IMG/VR virus record: IMGVR_UViG_3300037246_001242
Location: 1-37,073 of that record
Strand: one strand, 5' to 3'
Source of the DNA: a virus
Length of the DNA: 37,073 nucleotides
The notes under the pieces are model-generated. The model was given only the letters and a program-made list of their open reading frames with translations. It was not told the DNA's origin and did no database searches. This document shows positions 4,757-12,378 of this stretch, one piece after another. Position numbers and translations under genes: made by a program. Each line of letters starts with the position of its first letter. Within the stretch, counting starts at the first letter, position 1.

Positions 4757-5037
4757 CAATAAACAAGTACAGGCTCAAAGCCACGCACGGGATCACCCCC
4801 GACCAACTTCGTAAGCAATTCTATACGAACCAGAACAGACGGTGTGCTGTCTGTGAAAACGAGCTTGAGTTTGGTCATGCAACTTGTTATGATGGGCCAA
4901 GTGGTAAGGTGGTGTGTCGGAGATGTAAGATGTTGTTGAACGCCATACGGTTGGCATTGGGTGATAGACTGGACCGGGCGATGGCGTTGGTGTCGGGTAG
5001 TAAGGATGGTGACGGGGATAACGGTCGTGCCGATTAA
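4753..5037 (+). CDS. degenerate endonuclease VII-like protein (paralogue 2)
   Basis: 94 residues. The N-terminus (YRLKATHGITPDQLRKQFYT) is the usual lead-in of endonuclease VII family proteins, followed by C31-x2-C34, then C45-Y-D47 and C55-x2-C58. Compared with the normal Asp-His-Asp-His-x2-Gly-Lys-Val segment, this protein reads C-Y-D-G-P-S-G-K-V: both histidines are gone and one Asp is kept. The 1660 gene shows the same C-Y-D. T4 endonuclease VII resolves branched DNA; here nuclease activity is doubtful and zinc/DNA binding more likely. An acidic-glycine tail ends the protein. It overlaps the previous gene by 4 bases. Confidence 0.65.
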   Translation: MTINKYRLKATHGITPDQLRKQFYTNQNRRCAVCENELEFGHATCYDGPSGKVVCRRCKMLLNAIRLALGDRLDRAMALVSGSKDGDGDNGRAD

Positions 5038-5122
5038 AATTTTCAAAAAGTTCCCAAAAATGTTCAAATATTCTGGATTTCTTCCAGAATTACCGAATAT
5101 GTTGGGGTTATATAGAGGGATG

Positions 5123-5491
5123 ATGAAAAAACGAGTGATAACACAATTTGAAGAAAAAGTTTTACGGTTGGTTCATCACGATTTTGATGGGCTTTCTACT
5201 GAAGAAGCTGCGAAGAAAACGGAGTGTTCCATTGAAATCATTGAGACAACATTAAAACAAATAGAGAAGTTGGCCCCCCAACTCTTTCCCATCCTTACCC
5301 CACAACACCGGGCGATATTATTGATGTATGATAAACACATGAGTCGGGCTTCCATTGCTGTGGCGTTGGGGGTTACAGAACAGGAGCTACATAAAGAAAT
5401 AGCTTTTTTGCGGAAACATAAGTTTTTGTGGAATCGCAAGGTGGACCAGTATGATCCACTGATGGATAGTCGGGTTAAGGAGAGGTTTTAA
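5123..5491 (+). CDS. two-HTH protein, sigma region 4-like
   Basis: About 122 residues from the ATG at 5123 (5120 is an equal alternative). AGAGGG at 5114-5119 is close upstream. The frame is open back to 4961 but lacks a binding site there. Two similar units are visible: FEEKVLRLVHHDFDGLSTEE and, about 60 residues on, LTPQHRAILLMYDKHMSRAS followed by IAVALGVTEQELHKEI. Each resembles the helix-turn-helix of sigma factor region 4 or LuxR-type regulators. It may be a phage transcription regulator; sigma activity is not shown because no region 2 is present. It ends in a TAATG overlap with the next gene. Confidence 0.55.
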   Translation: MKKRVITQFEEKVLRLVHHDFDGLSTEEAAKKTECSIEIIETTLKQIEKLAPQLFPILTPQHRAILLMYDKHMSRASIAVALGVTEQELHKEIAFLRKHKFLWNRKVDQYDPLMDSRVKERF

Positions 5492-5790
5492 TGATATTAC
5501 TTATTGATGATGTTCGTAATTTTCATGCAGATATTGTACTTAGAACAGCAAAAGCAGCTATAGAATTTTTTATCGTTGTGGGTGATAATATGTCTTTTGA
5601 AAAAGTTTATCTTGATTTTGATTTGGGTGATGGAATAGGATTAGATGTATTAAAACAAGCAATTTTTAGCAATGCAATTATCCCAAAAATAATTCTTGTA
5701 ACAATGAATCCTGTTGGAAGAAAACAAATGGGTGATTATTTGATAGACAATGGATACCATAGTTATGACGGGTTTGAATTTAATGTATAA
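5491..5790 (+). CDS. receiver-like protein, cyclic-phosphate processing receiver family
   Basis: 99 residues. It begins with LLIDDVRN (D6, D7, R9), has a LDFDLGDGIG segment (D42, D44) at the phosphoacceptor position, and an NPVGRKQM segment near residue 73. That combination is characteristic of small stand-alone receiver-fold proteins grouped as cyclic-phosphate processing receivers, linked by comparative genomics to processing of 2',3'-cyclic phosphates on nucleic acid ends. No partner kinase or output domain is present. It overlaps the preceding gene by 1 base and the helicase gene by 8, so co-expression with the helicase is likely. Enzymatic role is inferred from the family. Confidence 0.65.
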   Translation: MILLIDDVRNFHADIVLRTAKAAIEFFIVVGDNMSFEKVYLDFDLGDGIGLDVLKQAIFSNAIIPKIILVTMNPVGRKQMGDYLIDNGYHSYDGFEFNV

Positions 5791-7723
5791 CTGGCAAACT
5801 AAAATACAATACGTCCGGGGTGTCGGGCCGACAAAAGCCACCGAACTCAAAAGCATGGGCATCGAGACAGTAGGTGATTTACTCGAATACCAGCCCAACC
5901 ACCATATTTACCCCGGCATAACTGCAATCAAAGACCTCAAGGAAGGCCATGCCATAATCAAGGCTAAGATAGTTAGCATTGATAGACTCCCAGGTCGAAC
6001 ACCAATCGTTGAAGCGAAACTGAACGATGGGACAGGAACTTGCAAGGCAATGTGGTGGAATCAGATATTTATTCTCCAAAATCTACGGCCTGGAATGACA
6101 GTGACATTCTGGGGTAAGTATAAGGCTGGTGTTTTGCAACAGCCGAAATTCTCAACCTATGGGTTGATGAATTTGGAGAATATTACTGGTGGGGATTATG
6201 GTGTCCACAACAGGACGATGAAGATTGCGCTGAAGGAAGTATTGAGTAGCGCAGAGATACCTAATATATCTGGTGGGGTTCCAACGCTTGAGACTTTCCG
6301 TTCATTACATTCCCCAAAAAACAATGCTGAGTATAAAAAAGCGTTGGAACTCCTCAAGTTTAATGAACTGCTCCTACTGTCGTTGGCAATGTTGAAGCGG
6401 CGGCAACAGGCTCGGTCTGGGGGTGCTTCTGTTATTCCTTTTAATACCCCAACAGACCAAAAAATATCGGGTTATTTTCCGTATAAATTTACATTAGAAC
6501 AAAATAAGGCTATTGGAAGCATTGTTCTTGACCTTCATTGTACTGTCCCCATGAACCGGCTTCTACACGGCGAAGTGGGAAGCGGAAAAACAGCCGTTGC
6601 GTTTTACGCGGCTATGCTCGCGGCCCTGAATGGAAAACGGACACTGATACTCTGCCCGACTACTATCTTGGCTCAGCAACATTATGATACTCTACGGGAT
6701 ATGGGGTGGGATGATGTTGAATTAAGATTAAGTCATACAAATAAGATTAAAATAGATAAATATTGTAAATCAATTGTTATTGGAACACATAGTATATTAA
6801 ATTGTCCGATGTTGCTTAAATCCGCTTCCCTCGTAATCATAGATGAGTTTCAGAAATTCGGTGTAGAACAACGTGCCAAAATACAGAAACACAATCCCCA
6901 TACCCTCTTAATGTCGGCCACACCCATTCCCCGGACACTGGCTATGTCTGTGTTCGGGGATTTGGATGTGACCGTAATACGCGAACTCCCGATTAAGCGT
7001 GGCCCGGTTGTCACCCGATGGGTACTACCCTTGAAACGGGAACAGATGTATGAGATTATCGAAAAGGAACTGGTTAAAGGAAAACAGGTGTATGTAGTGT
7101 ATCCTCGTATTGACGGTGGGGAGGATGTGGAATCAGCAGAACGGGGTTTTCGTAAAATATGCAAACGATTTTGGGATGATTATGACGTTCAATTACTTAC
7201 GGGACGTGCCCCACAAGAATCTAAAACAGAAGTGCTTCGGTCATTTCGAGAAGGCCACACAGACATCCTCGTCTCAACTATAATAGCTGAGGTCGGACTT
7301 GACAACCCAAACGCATCAGTCATGGTAATAGAAGGTGCTGATAGGTTCGGACTGTCCCAACTCCATCAACTTAGGGGCCGAATATGTCGGTCAAAAGACA
7401 CCACGTTCTGTTTCATGGTATCAAACACGGCCAATGAAAAGTCTATCGCCCGGCTTGATGTCATGGAGAAGTGCAATGACGGATTTGAAGTGGCTGAGTA
7501 TGACTTACGGTTACGGGGGCCGGGTGAGATGTTCAGCACCCGGCAGCATGGACTCCCTGACTTGAAATTTGCCTCGTTGTTGTATGATTATGACTTGCTG
7601 GTGAAGGCCCGTGAGTTGGCCGGTGAGTATATTGGTAAGTTGGATGAACCCAGTAATGTTGGGATAAAACAGATGTTGGAAATAAAATATGGTGATACGA
7701 TTAAGTTAGGAGAAATTGCATGA
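5783..7723 (+). CDS. recG-like: RecG-like ATP-dependent DNA helicase
   Basis: 646 residues from the ATG at 5783; an upstream ATG at 5750 lies inside the previous gene and neither has a strong binding site. The N-terminus has the RecG wedge signature (VRGVGPTKATELKSMGI). The motor follows: Walker A GEVGSGKT at residue 263, a DExx box written DEFQ at 354 followed by KFGVEQRAKI, SATPIPRTLAM, and the second RecA fold with STIIAEVGLDNPNAS and FGLSQLHQLRGRICRS. RecG regresses stalled forks and processes branched DNA. Residues in the helicase motifs look intact; DEFQ differs from the common RecG DEQH. Bacterial RecG has a DEQHRFGVEQR box, so homology is clear. It ends in a 4-base overlap with the next gene. 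Confidence 0.9.
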   Translation: MYNWQTKIQYVRGVGPTKATELKSMGIETVGDLLEYQPNHHIYPGITAIKDLKEGHAIIKAKIVSIDRLPGRTPIVEAKLNDGTGTCKAMWWNQIFILQNLRPGMTVTFWGKYKAGVLQQPKFSTYGLMNLENITGGDYGVHNRTMKIALKEVLSSAEIPNISGGVPTLETFRSLHSPKNNAEYKKALELLKFNELLLLSLAMLKRRQQARSGGASVIPFNTPTDQKISGYFPYKFTLEQNKAIGSIVLDLHCTVPMNRLLHGEVGSGKTAVAFYAAMLAALNGKRTLILCPTTILAQQHYDTLRDMGWDDVELRLSHTNKIKIDKYCKSIVIGTHSILNCPMLLKSASLVIIDEFQKFGVEQRAKIQKHNPHTLLMSATPIPRTLAMSVFGDLDVTVIRELPIKRGPVVTRWVLPLKREQMYEIIEKELVKGKQVYVVYPRIDGGEDVESAERGFRKICKRFWDDYDVQLLTGRAPQESKTEVLRSFREGHTDILVSTIIAEVGLDNPNASVMVIEGADRFGLSQLHQLRGRICRSKDTTFCFMVSNTANEKSIARLDVMEKCNDGFEVAEYDLRLRGPGEMFSTRQHGLPDLKFASLLYDYDLLVKARELAGEYIGKLDEPSNVGIKQMLEIKYGDTIKLGEIA

Positions 7724-8061
7724 CAGAGCAAAAAGCTGACAAAGAACAACTCTTTGGCCACCCTCGATTCTATGAGATACTTAAAGATATGGCTGACCTA
7801 CATAGCAGAAAAAACCATGACTACGCCGGGACATCAGACCCACTTAAAAACCTACGGGCGTGTACCAGAATTGATTTGGAACCATTTATGGGGGTGTTGG
7901 TACGGCTTCAGGATAAGTGGTCTCGTCTGGAAGAATTTGTCAAGAGTGGCAAACTGATGGTTAAAAATGAATCAGTTATTGACACATTGATGGATAATGC
8001 TGTTTATAGTATCTTGGCAATAATCCTTTATGAAGAACAGTTGAAAGAGAAGAAAAGTTAA
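7720..8061 (+). CDS. nucleotide modification associated domain 1 (Nmad1/DUF1599-like) protein
   Basis: 113 residues. Conserved pattern: FYEILKDMADLHSRKNHDYA, then DPLKNL, a central VRLQDKWSRLEEF helix and a C-terminal VIDTLMDNAVYSILAI helix. This arrangement of KNxDY, DPLxN and DKxxR with a final DTLxDxAxY matches phage proteins of the Nmad1/DUF1599 group, proposed from gene neighbourhoods to act with modified-nucleotide pathways and resembling all-alpha NTP pyrophosphatases. The exact reaction is not established. Next to a 5'-nucleotidase and a phosphoesterase it fits nucleotide pool control. It overlaps the helicase gene by 4 bases and the next by 1. Confidence 0.65.
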   Translation: MTEQKADKEQLFGHPRFYEILKDMADLHSRKNHDYAGTSDPLKNLRACTRIDLEPFMGVLVRLQDKWSRLEEFVKSGKLMVKNESVIDTLMDNAVYSILAIILYEEQLKEKKS

Positions 8062-8204
8062 TGCGAACTTTATTTTTATTTTTGATGGTTACATCATTCT
8101 TTGGTTTGGGGGTGGTGGATTGCTGGAATAAGAATTGGCAAACTGGAACAGCATCTATTTTACTTGGGGTTGTTCAAATACTTGTATTTTGGAAGGGGAA
8201 ATAA
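8061..8204 (+). CDS. small membrane protein
   Basis: 47 residues. Two hydrophobic segments, LFLFLMVTSFFGLGVV near the start and ASILLGVVQILVFW near the end, separated by a short polar loop DCWNKNWQTGT. It should sit in the inner membrane as a hairpin. The stop of the previous gene overlaps its start by 1 base and its own stop directly abuts the next ATG. Small double-TM proteins in phages can be holins, superinfection-exclusion factors or membrane anchors; its position in a nucleotide metabolism run does not decide between these. Confidence 0.55.
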   Translation: MRTLFLFLMVTSFFGLGVVDCWNKNWQTGTASILLGVVQILVFWKGK

Positions 8205-8750
8205 ATGATAAAAACCGTATATCTTGATATGGACGGGGTAATAACTGATTTCAATAAGGCTGTTTGCACAGAATTTGGTTTACCATACCCACCACAAATA
8301 TATCATTTCTTTCCAGAAATTCGGAAAAAAGTCAATGAATTTTGTAACATATCGTTTTGGCAGAATCTCGAATGGATGGATGATGGGCGTGGGATATTGC
8401 GAGCAATTATGGGTACGCTTGGTCTTGAAAAAGTATATTTCCTTACTGGAATGATGCCTAATGTTGAGTCTGGGACGGGAAAATTGTTATGGATACACGA
8501 TAACTTGCCTATTTATTCTAACCGAGTGATTCTCCACACACTTGATGTTCCTAAGTCATCCTTGGCCAAACCAGATACACTACTCATTGACGATAAGGAT
8601 GAGAATGTTGAGAAGTTTGTCAAAGCTGGGGGTTATGGGATACTTATAAACCGCCCTTGGAACAAGGGTTATGAAAGGGCAGACCATACCGTTGAAGATT
8701 TAGAAATAGATTTACTTAGTATTGTCCATGATGTAGGAGTTGACAAATGA
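8205..8750 (+). CDS. 5'(3')-deoxyribonucleotidase, HAD family
   Basis: 181 residues. The N-terminal DMDGV (D8 nucleophile, D10 acid/base) and the C-terminal LLIDDKDENVEKF with GGYGILINRPWN are hallmarks of the HAD-fold NT5C group, which removes 5'- (or 3'-) phosphate from deoxynucleoside monophosphates. The FLTGMM segment fits the motif II threonine. Phages use such enzymes to shift the dNMP pool, sometimes to eliminate a normal base before using a modified one. GGGG upstream of the ATG is the likely binding site. It overlaps the phosphoesterase gene by 4 bases. Confidence 0.8.
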   Translation: MIKTVYLDMDGVITDFNKAVCTEFGLPYPPQIYHFFPEIRKKVNEFCNISFWQNLEWMDDGRGILRAIMGTLGLEKVYFLTGMMPNVESGTGKLLWIHDNLPIYSNRVILHTLDVPKSSLAKPDTLLIDDKDENVEKFVKAGGYGILINRPWNKGYERADHTVEDLEIDLLSIVHDVGVDK

Positions 8751-9439
8751 GCAGAGTCCTTGACATTGGTGATCCACATGAACCCGTAGCACATCCCGGA
8801 TACCGGGCGTTTTGCCGAGACTTAAGACGGAAATACAAGACAACCAAAACAGTTATAAAAGGTGACATCTGTGACCACCATGCAATTAGTTTTCACGCTG
8901 CAAATCCAATGTGTGCTGGTCCCAACGATGAGTACCAGTTGACCAAACAAAGGATGCGATTGTGGCATAAAGATTTCCCAAAAGCGATTATTACAATAGG
9001 AAATCACGACATGCGAGTTATCCGACTTGCAGAATCAGTCAATATTCCACCCCAGTATTTGCGTAACTTTAATACAATATGGAATACACCAACTTGGAAA
9101 TGGGTTGAAGATATTATCATTGATGGGGTGTACCATTTTCATGGCACTGGTAGAAGTGGTTTGTATCCGGCATATAATGCCATGAAAGACCACTTAATGT
9201 CTGTATCTATGGGGCATTGTCATACAGCTTCGGGTGTCAAGTGGTCGGCAAATCCAGACCAGCGGACATTTGGTATGGATGTGGGTTGCGGAATTGATGT
9301 TGATGCTTGGCAGTTTGCTTATGGCAAACACATGAGGAAACGACCTATCTTATCAGCAGCAGTTATTATTGACGGCGTGCCACAGCATTTTATCATGCCA
9401 TGTGGTTGCAAAGAACGTTACCATAAGTCGAGGTTCTAA
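8747..9439 (+). CDS. calcineurin-like metallophosphoesterase
   Basis: 230 residues. The metal-binding motifs occur in order: D-x-H near the start (IGDPHEP), GDICDHHAISFH, GNHD, then HFHGTG and GHCHT. These are the two-metal site of the calcineurin-like superfamily. The substrate cannot be told from sequence; phage members may be phosphodiesterases, DNA-end or nucleotide phosphatases. A C-terminal CGCKERYH segment could bind an extra metal. It overlaps the 5'-nucleotidase and the next small gene by 4 and 1 bases. Confidence 0.8.
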   Translation: MSRVLDIGDPHEPVAHPGYRAFCRDLRRKYKTTKTVIKGDICDHHAISFHAANPMCAGPNDEYQLTKQRMRLWHKDFPKAIITIGNHDMRVIRLAESVNIPPQYLRNFNTIWNTPTWKWVEDIIIDGVYHFHGTGRSGLYPAYNAMKDHLMSVSMGHCHTASGVKWSANPDQRTFGMDVGCGIDVDAWQFAYGKHMRKRPILSAAVIIDGVPQHFIMPCGCKERYHKSRF

Positions 9440-9591
9440 TGGGTAAAGGATCACAACGCAGGCCGACAGCTATTACTTCCCATGAGGAAAGGCTTAGGTG
9501 GTTGTTAGCTTACGGTAAAATCACCTTTAAGGAATATGAGAAGCGGTATAAGGAATTGAAACGGCAAGGTAAGATATATAGGAGATTCTAA
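9439..9591 (+). CDS. small basic phage protein, MGKGSxxRP type
   Basis: 50 residues. It starts MGKGSQRRPTAITSHEERLR and continues as a lysine- and arginine-rich helix ending KIYRRF. Short proteins with a Met-Gly-Lys-Gly-Ser/Asp-x-x-Arg-Pro start are widespread in phages and remain uncharacterised. The strong positive charge suggests contact with DNA or RNA. It begins on the stop of the phosphoesterase gene and ends on the start of the next gene, each overlapping by 1 base. Confidence 0.6.
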   Translation: MGKGSQRRPTAITSHEERLRWLLAYGKITFKEYEKRYKELKRQGKIYRRF

Positions 9592-9743
9592 TGGACGAAA
9601 GAAAATACCCATGTCCTAAATGTGAAACAGGGGAATTATATGATGATAATGCTGGTGGTATGTTTGCATCGATTATAATGTGTGATAATCCTGATTGTGA
9701 TTATGAAGATTTAAGTGATGTATGTGGGTGTGTTATAAGTTAG
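9591..9743 (+). CDS. small zinc-ribbon protein
   Basis: 50 residues. CPKC near the N-terminus (C8, C11) and C31DNPDC36 form a four-cysteine zinc ribbon, followed by an acidic stretch and a final CGC. The fold is that of small transcription-factor-like zinc ribbons. GGAGATTC before the ATG repeats before the next gene. Function unknown. Confidence 0.6.
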   Translation: MDERKYPCPKCETGELYDDNAGGMFASIIMCDNPDCDYEDLSDVCGCVIS

Positions 9744-9752
9744 GAGATTCTA

Positions 9753-9968
9753 ATGAGTCTTAAAATAGGGCAAATGGTGTATGGTTTTTGTGGTGGAATT
9801 TTTGGGCGAGATTTTGATGCCTACAAAGATAAACGAGTTGAAGCGATTGGTTTTGATTGGATTATATTGCGGGATGAAGATGGTAATGTACATTTTGCGG
9901 TAGCGGATGAATTACAACAACTTGAAAATTATACCACACCACCAGAGGAGAATGAGAATGGGTCTTAA
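9753..9968 (+). CDS. small phage protein, beta-barrel-like
   Basis: 71 residues. The core (KIGQMVYGFCGGIFGRD, then VEAIGFDWIILRDEDGNVHF) reads as a short beta barrel of the kind found in small binding domains with a G-x-x-V-x-G start. The C-terminal third is acidic (PPEENENGS). AGGAGATTCTAATG gives the start, identical to the leader of the 9591 gene. It overlaps the next gene by 11 bases. No family is recognised. Confidence 0.55.
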   Translation: MSLKIGQMVYGFCGGIFGRDFDAYKDKRVEAIGFDWIILRDEDGNVHFAVADELQQLENYTTPPEENENGS

Positions 9969-10203
9969 CCGATACAGAAACAAACCGTGCAACTGTGGGT
10001 CTGGGATGAAGTTTAAGCACTGTTGTTTACAAGATCATTATAAACAACAAGCCGGATTAGTGACCAAGTTGGCCAAGAAGGTACAGGAGAAAACGGCTAA
10101 GTATTTTCAGAAGCGGTATAAGAAGATTACAGTTGGTTGTGACATGGGGGTGGGGAAAGATAAAACTGTTAGAAGGATTATAGAGATAAATAATGACCAA
10201 TAA
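9958..10203 (+). CDS. SEC-C motif protein
   Basis: 81 residues from the ATG at 9958, with GAGGAG at 9945-9950; the frame back to 9907 has no such site. The N-terminus carries CNCGSGMKFKHCC, the SEC-C zinc motif found at the C-terminus of SecA and in many small stand-alone proteins. A lysine-rich coiled segment follows (LVTKLAKKVQEKTAKYFQKR). SEC-C binds zinc and in SecA contacts partner proteins; in phage proteins its role is unknown. It overlaps the polymerase gene by 11 bases. Confidence 0.65.
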   Translation: MGLNRYRNKPCNCGSGMKFKHCCLQDHYKQQAGLVTKLAKKVQEKTAKYFQKRYKKITVGCDMGVGKDKTVRRIIEINNDQ

Positions 10204-12157
10204 CTATCAAGACATTCTGAAACAGATAGGCTACCCAACGGACATCCTCTGTTTGGACTTTGAGACATATTTTGATACTGAATACTCATTGAAGAAAATG
10301 TCCACTATTGAATATATTATGGACGAGAGGTTCGAGTTGACTGGATTGGGGATGAGCTGTGAAGAACAGGCGTTCAAATTAGCTTGGGGTCATTATGAAA
10401 GGCCAGATTTTATAGAGCCATGTGACATCGACTGGTCTTTGCGGTTGGTAGATTGGGACAAGGTAACAGTCCTCGTCCAGCAAGCCCGATTTGACATCAC
10501 CATCTTACAAGAGAAGTTCGGCATTGTCCCCAAGTACATAATCGACCTCAAGGATTTAGCTTCCCACTACGATGCCCGAATGTCACACAGGCTCGCGGAC
10601 ATGGCCAAGATGTTCGATCTAAAACACAAAGGCGACACAATGCAGTTCAAGGGGTTGCATTGGAGCACCATGACCGAGGAACAGCGTAAAAACCTTGCTG
10701 AATATACCATAGGTGATGTTGAGATCGAAACTGACCTGTTCAAAATCCTCTTACCCAAACTGACCAACCCTATTGTCGAGTCACAATTGATGCGCCACAC
10801 CCTCGACCTCTGGCTGCACAAACGGTTCAGAGTTGACACTGATATGGCGACCAAACTCAAGGTCAAAATGCGAACACAAATGGCCAAGACCATCAAAGAT
10901 TCAGGACATACCCCCAAAGAACTTAGGAGTAAGAAATTCGTTGGTTATCTCAAAGATGCCCTCCCAGACAATGAGCAAGTACCAATGAAGCAAGGCAAAC
11001 GAGGCAACATACCGGCTCTGGCCAAGGACGATGAAGCCTGTCAGCAACTCGTAGTACACCCCAAGAAGGAAGTCCGTGATCTTGTACTCGCTCGGCTTGC
11101 GTGTAGGTCTTGGCCAACCCACATCAAACGAGTTCAAAGTCTCATATCTCAAACTATGGCCAATGGTGGGTTGTTACGAGTTCCATTAACCTATTACCCT
11201 GCCCACACAGGCCGGTGGGGTGGTTCGGAAAAGATTAACCTTCAGAATATGGGTGGCGCAGGTCGGCGCGGGACAGGCCACGACCCCCTTATAGGTCAGG
11301 TCAAAGAAGTACTTATGGCATTGCCAGGGTGTGTACTTGGTATAGCTGATTCATCCCAAATTGAAGCCCGGCTATTGGCCTGGCTCGCAGGACAGATGGA
11401 TTTGTTGAACGGGTTCGCACGGGGTGAGGATGTGTACTCAGAATTTGCTACTACCCTGTTCCGAACACCGATACGAAAACCCAAAAAAACCGATTTACCA
11501 CAACTTGCCCGGTATTTAGAAATCAAACGTGGATTTGGTAAAGACTCTATTCTTGGTTGTGGTTATGGTATGGGTGCTATCAGGTTTCACGGTGACTGTT
11601 TGAAAAATCCATCACTCCGTCCTCTATTCGATTCTGGCCAATATGATTTCAAATTCATTGAAAAACTTGTCAAAACATATCGTACCAAATATTCTAAAAT
11701 ACCTGAATATTGGGGTAAAGTAGAACGTGCGTTCAAGCAATGTATCAGGTTCCCCCACCTTGAACCGACTGTTGGGCCAGTAACATTCAGGTGTAGAGAT
11801 GCCGAGGTTCAAGTTGAACTTCCTTCCAGTAGGGTTTTGTATTATCGCCATTGCCGGATTGATAAGAAAAAGAGTATCAAATATCACGGCGGGGCGTTAT
11901 GGGGTGGGTCTATCACCGAGAATATAATCCAGTCTGTTGCCCGCGACCTGCTTGGGTTCTGGATATTGGAATGTGAACGGATTGGGTTGTCTGTTGTGTT
12001 ACATATCCACGACTCGATAATAACACTTATGCCAGAGGATAAGGTTGAAGAACAAAGTAAACTGTTAGATACTGTTATGTGCTCTCTCCCAGACTGGGCC
12101 GAGGGGTTCCCGGCTGCGATTGACCCGGTTGTATTGAATAGGAGGTTGGTGAAGTGA
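10193..12157 (+). CDS. family A DNA polymerase with 3'-5' exonuclease
   Basis: 654 residues. The exonuclease half has D22-x-E24 (LDFETY), ARFDITIL, and Y171-x3-D175 (YTIGD). The polymerase half has motif A IADSSQIEARLLAWL (D386, E391), motif B R446-x3-K450-x7-Y458-G459 and motif C HIHDS with D607. The residue corresponding to E. coli Pol I F762 is L454, and motif C reads HDS where most family A enzymes have HDE. All metal-binding aspartates are present, so an active replicative or repair polymerase is expected. No 5'-nuclease domain is present. The start overlaps the previous gene by 11 bases. Confidence 0.95.
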   Translation: MTNNYQDILKQIGYPTDILCLDFETYFDTEYSLKKMSTIEYIMDERFELTGLGMSCEEQAFKLAWGHYERPDFIEPCDIDWSLRLVDWDKVTVLVQQARFDITILQEKFGIVPKYIIDLKDLASHYDARMSHRLADMAKMFDLKHKGDTMQFKGLHWSTMTEEQRKNLAEYTIGDVEIETDLFKILLPKLTNPIVESQLMRHTLDLWLHKRFRVDTDMATKLKVKMRTQMAKTIKDSGHTPKELRSKKFVGYLKDALPDNEQVPMKQGKRGNIPALAKDDEACQQLVVHPKKEVRDLVLARLACRSWPTHIKRVQSLISQTMANGGLLRVPLTYYPAHTGRWGGSEKINLQNMGGAGRRGTGHDPLIGQVKEVLMALPGCVLGIADSSQIEARLLAWLAGQMDLLNGFARGEDVYSEFATTLFRTPIRKPKKTDLPQLARYLEIKRGFGKDSILGCGYGMGAIRFHGDCLKNPSLRPLFDSGQYDFKFIEKLVKTYRTKYSKIPEYWGKVERAFKQCIRFPHLEPTVGPVTFRCRDAEVQVELPSSRVLYYRHCRIDKKKSIKYHGGALWGGSITENIIQSVARDLLGFWILECERIGLSVVLHIHDSIITLMPEDKVEEQSKLLDTVMCSLPDWAEGFPAAIDPVVLNRRLVK

Positions 12158-12378
12158 AAGATTATATGTTATATCGTAGACGTAATCTTAAAAATTGTGC
12201 CCCTGATATGCTTTCAGCTTGTATTAAATATTGTTGGGGATATATTACAGCGAAAAGGAGACGTTGGGCAAAACAAAAATTATATAAGATTGCAAATATA
12301 TTAGCAAAGGAAGCATATAACAACATTGAAAAAGGAATAAAAGATGAAACCCCCCACCAAAAAACAAAAACTCAATAA
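12154..12378 (+). CDS. small basic phage protein, GTG start
   Basis: 74 residues beginning at a GTG (12154) that overlaps the polymerase stop; GGAGG at 12141-12145 with 8-base spacing makes this start convincing. The sequence is basic and helical with CAPDMLSACIKYCWGY in the middle (three cysteines) and a long RRRW-KLYKIAN helix. No family is recognised. It overlaps the nuclease gene by 35 bases, an unusually long overlap for this window. Confidence 0.5.
   Translation: MKDYMLYRRRNLKNCAPDMLSACIKYCWGYITAKRRRWAKQKLYKIANILAKEAYNNIEKGIKDETPHQKTKTQ

Noticed and set aside
4961-5122. Upstream extension of the two-HTH protein to 4961
   Set aside because: The extension overlaps the end of the 4753 gene in another frame, and no ribosome binding site precedes the 4961 or 5060 starts, whereas AGAGGG precedes 5120/5123.
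5750-5782. Start of the RecG-like gene at 5750
   Set aside because: It would lie inside the receiver gene with no binding site; the wedge signature begins after residue 12, so the ATG at 5783 is sufficient.
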